Assembly: GCA_041691815.1 (NCBI GenBank)
Contig: JBEPTZ010000164.1
Coordinates: 1 to 8,390 of the forward strand
Source of the DNA: 70-18 sp041691815
GTDB lineage: Bacteria > Pseudomonadota > Alphaproteobacteria > Acetobacterales > Acetobacteraceae
Reading direction: 5' to 3'
Length of the DNA stretch: 8,390 nt
Every line of letters begins with the position of its first letter. Within the stretch, counting starts at the first letter, position 1. Under the pieces are notes generated by a model. It ran no database searches and had not been told where the DNA came from. It saw only the letters and a program-made list of their open reading frames with translations. Below, piece by piece: positions 6,510 through 8,390 of the stretch. The position numbers and the translations under genes were made by a program.

Positions 6510-6545
6510 CGCAAGAGCTTTGTCGAGCACTGATTGGGGACCGGC

Positions 6546-7793
6546 ATGACCGAGCGCATCAGCTTTCCTGTCCAGGGCATGGCCCGTGGCGATATTTTCG
6601 CCGAACTGGAGCGGATGGCAGCTGGAGATACCGACTGGCGGGGTGGGCGGGTGCCGCTTTACATGTTCGGCTCCACCGACGAGGTGGCCGCGGTCGGTCG
6701 CGACGCCTTCATGGCCTTTTTCAGCGAGAATGCGCTGGGTGCCCGCCGTGCCTTCCCCAGCCTGCGGCGGATGGAGGAGGAGGTCGTGGGCATGGCGCTC
6801 GACCTGTTCGGCGGCACGCCCGGGGCGGCCGGGCGGATGACCAGCGGCGGCACCGAGAGCATCGTACTGGCGGTCAAGGCGTGCCGGGATTCGGCGCGCG
6901 CGCTGCGCGGCGATCCGGTGCATCGCGGCAACCTGGTGCTGCCGGAGACCGCGCATCCGGCGTTCGACAAGGCTGCGGTGCTGATGGACCTGCAGGTGCG
7001 ACGAGTGCCGGTGGGCGCCGATCTCAGGGCTGATCCCGCGGCGATGGAGGCGACGATGGATGCTAACACCATCCTGCTGGTCGGTTCGGTGCCGTGCTTC
7101 CCATACGGCGTGGTCGATCCGATCCCGGCGCTGTCGGATGTGGCAGTGCGCCGGGGGGTGTGGTTGCATGTAGATGCCTGCGTTGGCGGATATTTCGCGC
7201 CGTTCGCCCGCGCGCTGGGGCGGCCGATTCCGGAGTTCGGCTTTGCCAATGCCGGCGTGGCGTCGCTGTCCGCCGATCTGCATAAATTCGGCTTCTGCCC
7301 GAAACCGGCTTCAACCCTGTTCTTTCGCGATGAGGCCGGGGCGGCTGCGGGCGGGTTCGATCTAGACGTTTGGCCGAACGGGCGCTTCGCCACCGGGACG
7401 CTGGTTGGTACCAGGCCGGGCGGTGCGGTGGCGTCGGCCTGGGCGGTGCTGCGTTTTCTCGGGCGTGACGGCTATATGCAGATCGCCGAACGGTTGCTGG
7501 CGATGGCTGATGGCTATGTGGCCGGGATCAACGCGATTCCCGGCATGCGGGTGTTCGGCGCGCCGGACCTGTCCATCCTCGCCTTCGGCGTGGACGGCCG
7601 GGACATGGGGGCGGTGGCCGACGGCATGGCGCGGCGCGGCTGGGTCCCCGGCCTGGTGCGCCGGCCGCCAGGGCTGCATCTGATGCTGTCATTGCTACAT
7701 GAATCGGCGCGTGAGCACTATCTGGCCGATCTTGCGGCCTCCACTGCGGAGGCGCCGGCGGTGCGGAATACAGAGGTGTTGGCGACCTATTGA
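6546..7793 (+). CDS. PLP-dependent lyase/decarboxylase, sphingosine-1-phosphate lyase-like (fold type I)
   Basis: A 415-residue cytoplasmic enzyme of the group II pyridoxal decarboxylase superfamily. Motifs in order: ARRAFPSLRRMEEEVVGMAL (66-85), the phosphate-binding SGGTES (100-105), ETAHPAFDKA with the PLP-stacking H137, VDACVGGY (209-216) with D210 for the pyridine nitrogen, DLHKFGFCPK (244-253) with Schiff-base lysine K247, and GTLVGTRPGGAVASAWAVL (284-302). The order and the HK-x-G-x-x-PK and G-x-RPG signatures fit sphingosine-1-phosphate lyase relatives better than glutamate decarboxylase. These enzymes cleave a C-C bond or release CO2 from amine substrates; the bacterial substrate is open. 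I chose ATG 6546 because GGGGA precedes it with a 5-base gap; an in-frame TTG at 6534 is less likely. It is divergent from the GntR operon and probably processes a product of the M81 hydrolase. Confidence 0.88.
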   Translation: MTERISFPVQGMARGDIFAELERMAAGDTDWRGGRVPLYMFGSTDEVAAVGRDAFMAFFSENALGARRAFPSLRRMEEEVVGMALDLFGGTPGAAGRMTSGGTESIVLAVKACRDSARALRGDPVHRGNLVLPETAHPAFDKAAVLMDLQVRRVPVGADLRADPAAMEATMDANTILLVGSVPCFPYGVVDPIPALSDVAVRRGVWLHVDACVGGYFAPFARALGRPIPEFGFANAGVASLSADLHKFGFCPKPASTLFFRDEAGAAAGGFDLDVWPNGRFATGTLVGTRPGGAVASAWAVLRFLGRDGYMQIAERLLAMADGYVAGINAIPGMRVFGAPDLSILAFGVDGRDMGAVADGMARRGWVPGLVRRPPGLHLMLSLLHESAREHYLADLAASTAEAPAVRNTEVLATY

Positions 7794-8004
7794 GCTTATT
7801 TATTGGGAGTGGGGGAGTCTGGTGGACCGGCGGCGAGGCGGGGGGCGCTGGGGCTTTCATCCGGCTTGCTCTGACGATAATGAATTGCATCGCGGAGAAC
7901 CAAAGAACGCTCGCCCCGTTACGCCAGAAAAAGCCCGCCCGGGTCGCCCCAAGGTAATTCTTGAATGGCTTGCGCCGCAAAAAGAGCCGCTTGGCCTGCA
8001 GGCG
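7794..8004. other. Intergenic region between the lyase gene and the right repeat, no recognised gene
   Basis: These 211 bases follow the lyase stop. They begin with a short AT-rich stretch and a G-rich run (7807-7850). The second half (about 7870-7990) is less GC-rich than the genes and contains A-runs. Frames cross it on both strands but show no domain. The palindrome CCTGCAGG (7995-8002) lies next to the start of the repeat. I see no intrinsic terminator for the lyase gene. It may be a remnant of a mobile element, but nothing confirms that. Confidence 0.45.
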
Positions 8005-8329
8005 AATTGGAGGCAGTGATTACACGAAGCTCAGGCACTTACATGCAGAATCAACTGCATAGATGTGTGATTGGTACTTAACAAAAACTCGATCACTGCT
8101 TGTCGTCCATGGCGGAATTCGCGCCAGCGGACACCCGGCGGACCAGCTCCATTTGGATGATCCGGCGGACCTCATCGACGGGGATGAACACCGACCGCCC
8201 GACACGAGCGACCGGCAGCCGGCCGGATGCGATCCAGCGGCGCACGGTGCGCTCGGAATTGCCGAAGTAGGTCGCGGTCTGGCTGATCGACAGCAGCCGT
8301 GACAAGGCGGCCTCGGCGGGGCCGCCGCC
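8005..8329. repeat. Right copy of the 325-base direct repeat
   Basis: This copy is in the same orientation as 941-1265, at a constant offset of 7,064. Eleven of the 13 differences are transitions. In the coding part only five bases differ, three silently. Homology on the lower-coordinate side begins at AATTGGAG, with unrelated DNA beyond apart from a short AGGC match. On the higher-coordinate side weakened similarity continues towards the window edge. Here the DNA downstream of the HTH gene is passenger DNA rather than the integrase gene. Confidence 0.93.
8036..8067. other. Candidate recombinase core site: 13-base arms around AATCAA (right copy)
   Basis: ATGCAG (8043-8048) and CTGCAT (8055-8060) are a perfect 6-base inverted repeat around the spacer AATCAA (8049-8054), which is identical to the left copy. 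The outer CAC (8036-8038) and GTG (8065-8067) also pair. Compared with the left copy, G-C at arm position 12 has become A-T on both sides, so the symmetry is kept by a paired change. It follows the HTH copy 2 stop codon just as the left copy follows copy 1. Confidence 0.55.
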
Positions 8330-8374
8330 GTCGGTGCGGTGATCAGCCACCTTGCCGCTCCGCCTGGTCGCCAT
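8093..8374 (-). CDS. Excisionase-family helix-turn-helix protein, copy 2 (5' end uncertain at window edge)
   Basis: A 93-residue frame from ATG 8374-8372, still open to the right edge, so the true start may lie outside. A GTG at 8350-8348, preceded by GGAG, is an alternative and lines up with the internal ATG 1286 of copy 1. From GGGPAEAALSRLLS onward the protein is the same as copy 1: the HTH core with TATYFGNSERTVRRW and GRLPVARVGRSVF is unchanged, and only the C-terminal tail differs (SAGANSAMDDKQ here). It is probably a recombination directionality factor or regulator. It reads towards the right-hand candidate core site, after which the expected integrase gene is replaced by the passenger segment. 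Recombination between the two sites would place this gene directly upstream of the integrase at 861. Confidence 0.78.
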   Translation of the reverse strand: MATRRSGKVADHRTDGGGPAEAALSRLLSISQTATYFGNSERTVRRWIASGRLPVARVGRSVFIPVDEVRRIIQMELVRRVSAGANSAMDDKQ

Positions 8375-8390
8375 CTGGGCTGGCCGCGTC

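Noticed and set aside
6456..7283. Minus-strand open frame of 275 codons opposite the lyase gene
   Set aside because: The plus-strand frame has complete PLP enzyme motifs; the antisense frame is His/Arg-rich without a domain.
7905..7945. Intrinsic terminator on the minus strand (GC-rich stretch followed by TTTTT)
   Set aside because: The only stem is CCCG/CGGG with a 2-base loop, which is too short to form a credible hairpin.
7528..7980. Minus-strand frame of 150 codons across the lyase end and the intergenic region
   Set aside because: Most of it is antisense to the lyase gene, and the rest (FKNYLGATRAGFFWRN and following) matches no family I can name.

Overview
The DNA is GC-rich with strong GC bias at third codon positions. 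The protein families (alphaproteobacterial-style integrase, FCD-type GntR regulator, family 5 solute-binding protein, M81 peptidase) suggest an alphaproteobacterium, possibly a member of the Acetobacteraceae/Rhodospirillales. That placement is an inference from style, not from a marker gene.

Layout. (1) 1-861, minus: the 5' part of a probable tyrosine recombinase gene running off the left edge. (2) 862-1502: a short control region and a small excisionase-type helix-turn-helix (HTH) gene on the minus strand, just upstream of the integrase gene. (3) 1503-2397: an AT-rich promoter with a palindromic operator, and a TetR-family regulator on the plus strand. (4) 2664-6459, minus: an operon of a GntR/FCD regulator, an MlrC-like M81 metallopeptidase and a periplasmic family 5 (peptide-type) solute-binding protein. 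Both gene junctions are 4-base ATGA overlaps. (5) 6546-7793, plus: a PLP-dependent lyase/decarboxylase resembling sphingosine-1-phosphate lyase, divergent from the operon across 86 bases that hold a 23-base palindrome overlapping a good minus-strand promoter. (6) 8005-8390, minus: a second copy of the HTH gene tail and its downstream control region, in the same orientation as the first.

The main structural signal is that the regulators, peptidase, binding protein and lyase lie between two direct repeats (941-1265 and 8005-8329; 325 bases, 13 differences by my alignment, 7,064 bases apart). Each repeat contains the HTH gene tail plus a palindrome with two 13-base arms around an identical 6-base spacer (AATCAA), an architecture like a tyrosine recombinase core site. 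One copy lies between an HTH gene and the integrase gene. Recombination between the copies would release a 7,064-base circle carrying one HTH gene and all the passenger genes, and would leave HTH-site-integrase behind. I read this as a probable mobile or formerly mobile metabolic module. Ordinary duplication remains possible.

The passenger genes look like a small uptake and breakdown pathway: the binding protein captures a peptide-like or amine-containing compound, the M81 enzyme hydrolyses it, and the PLP enzyme cleaves or decarboxylates a product, under GntR control. No permease or ATPase gene is present, so import would need transporter parts encoded elsewhere. No tRNA, rRNA, CRISPR array or recognisable transposase was seen.
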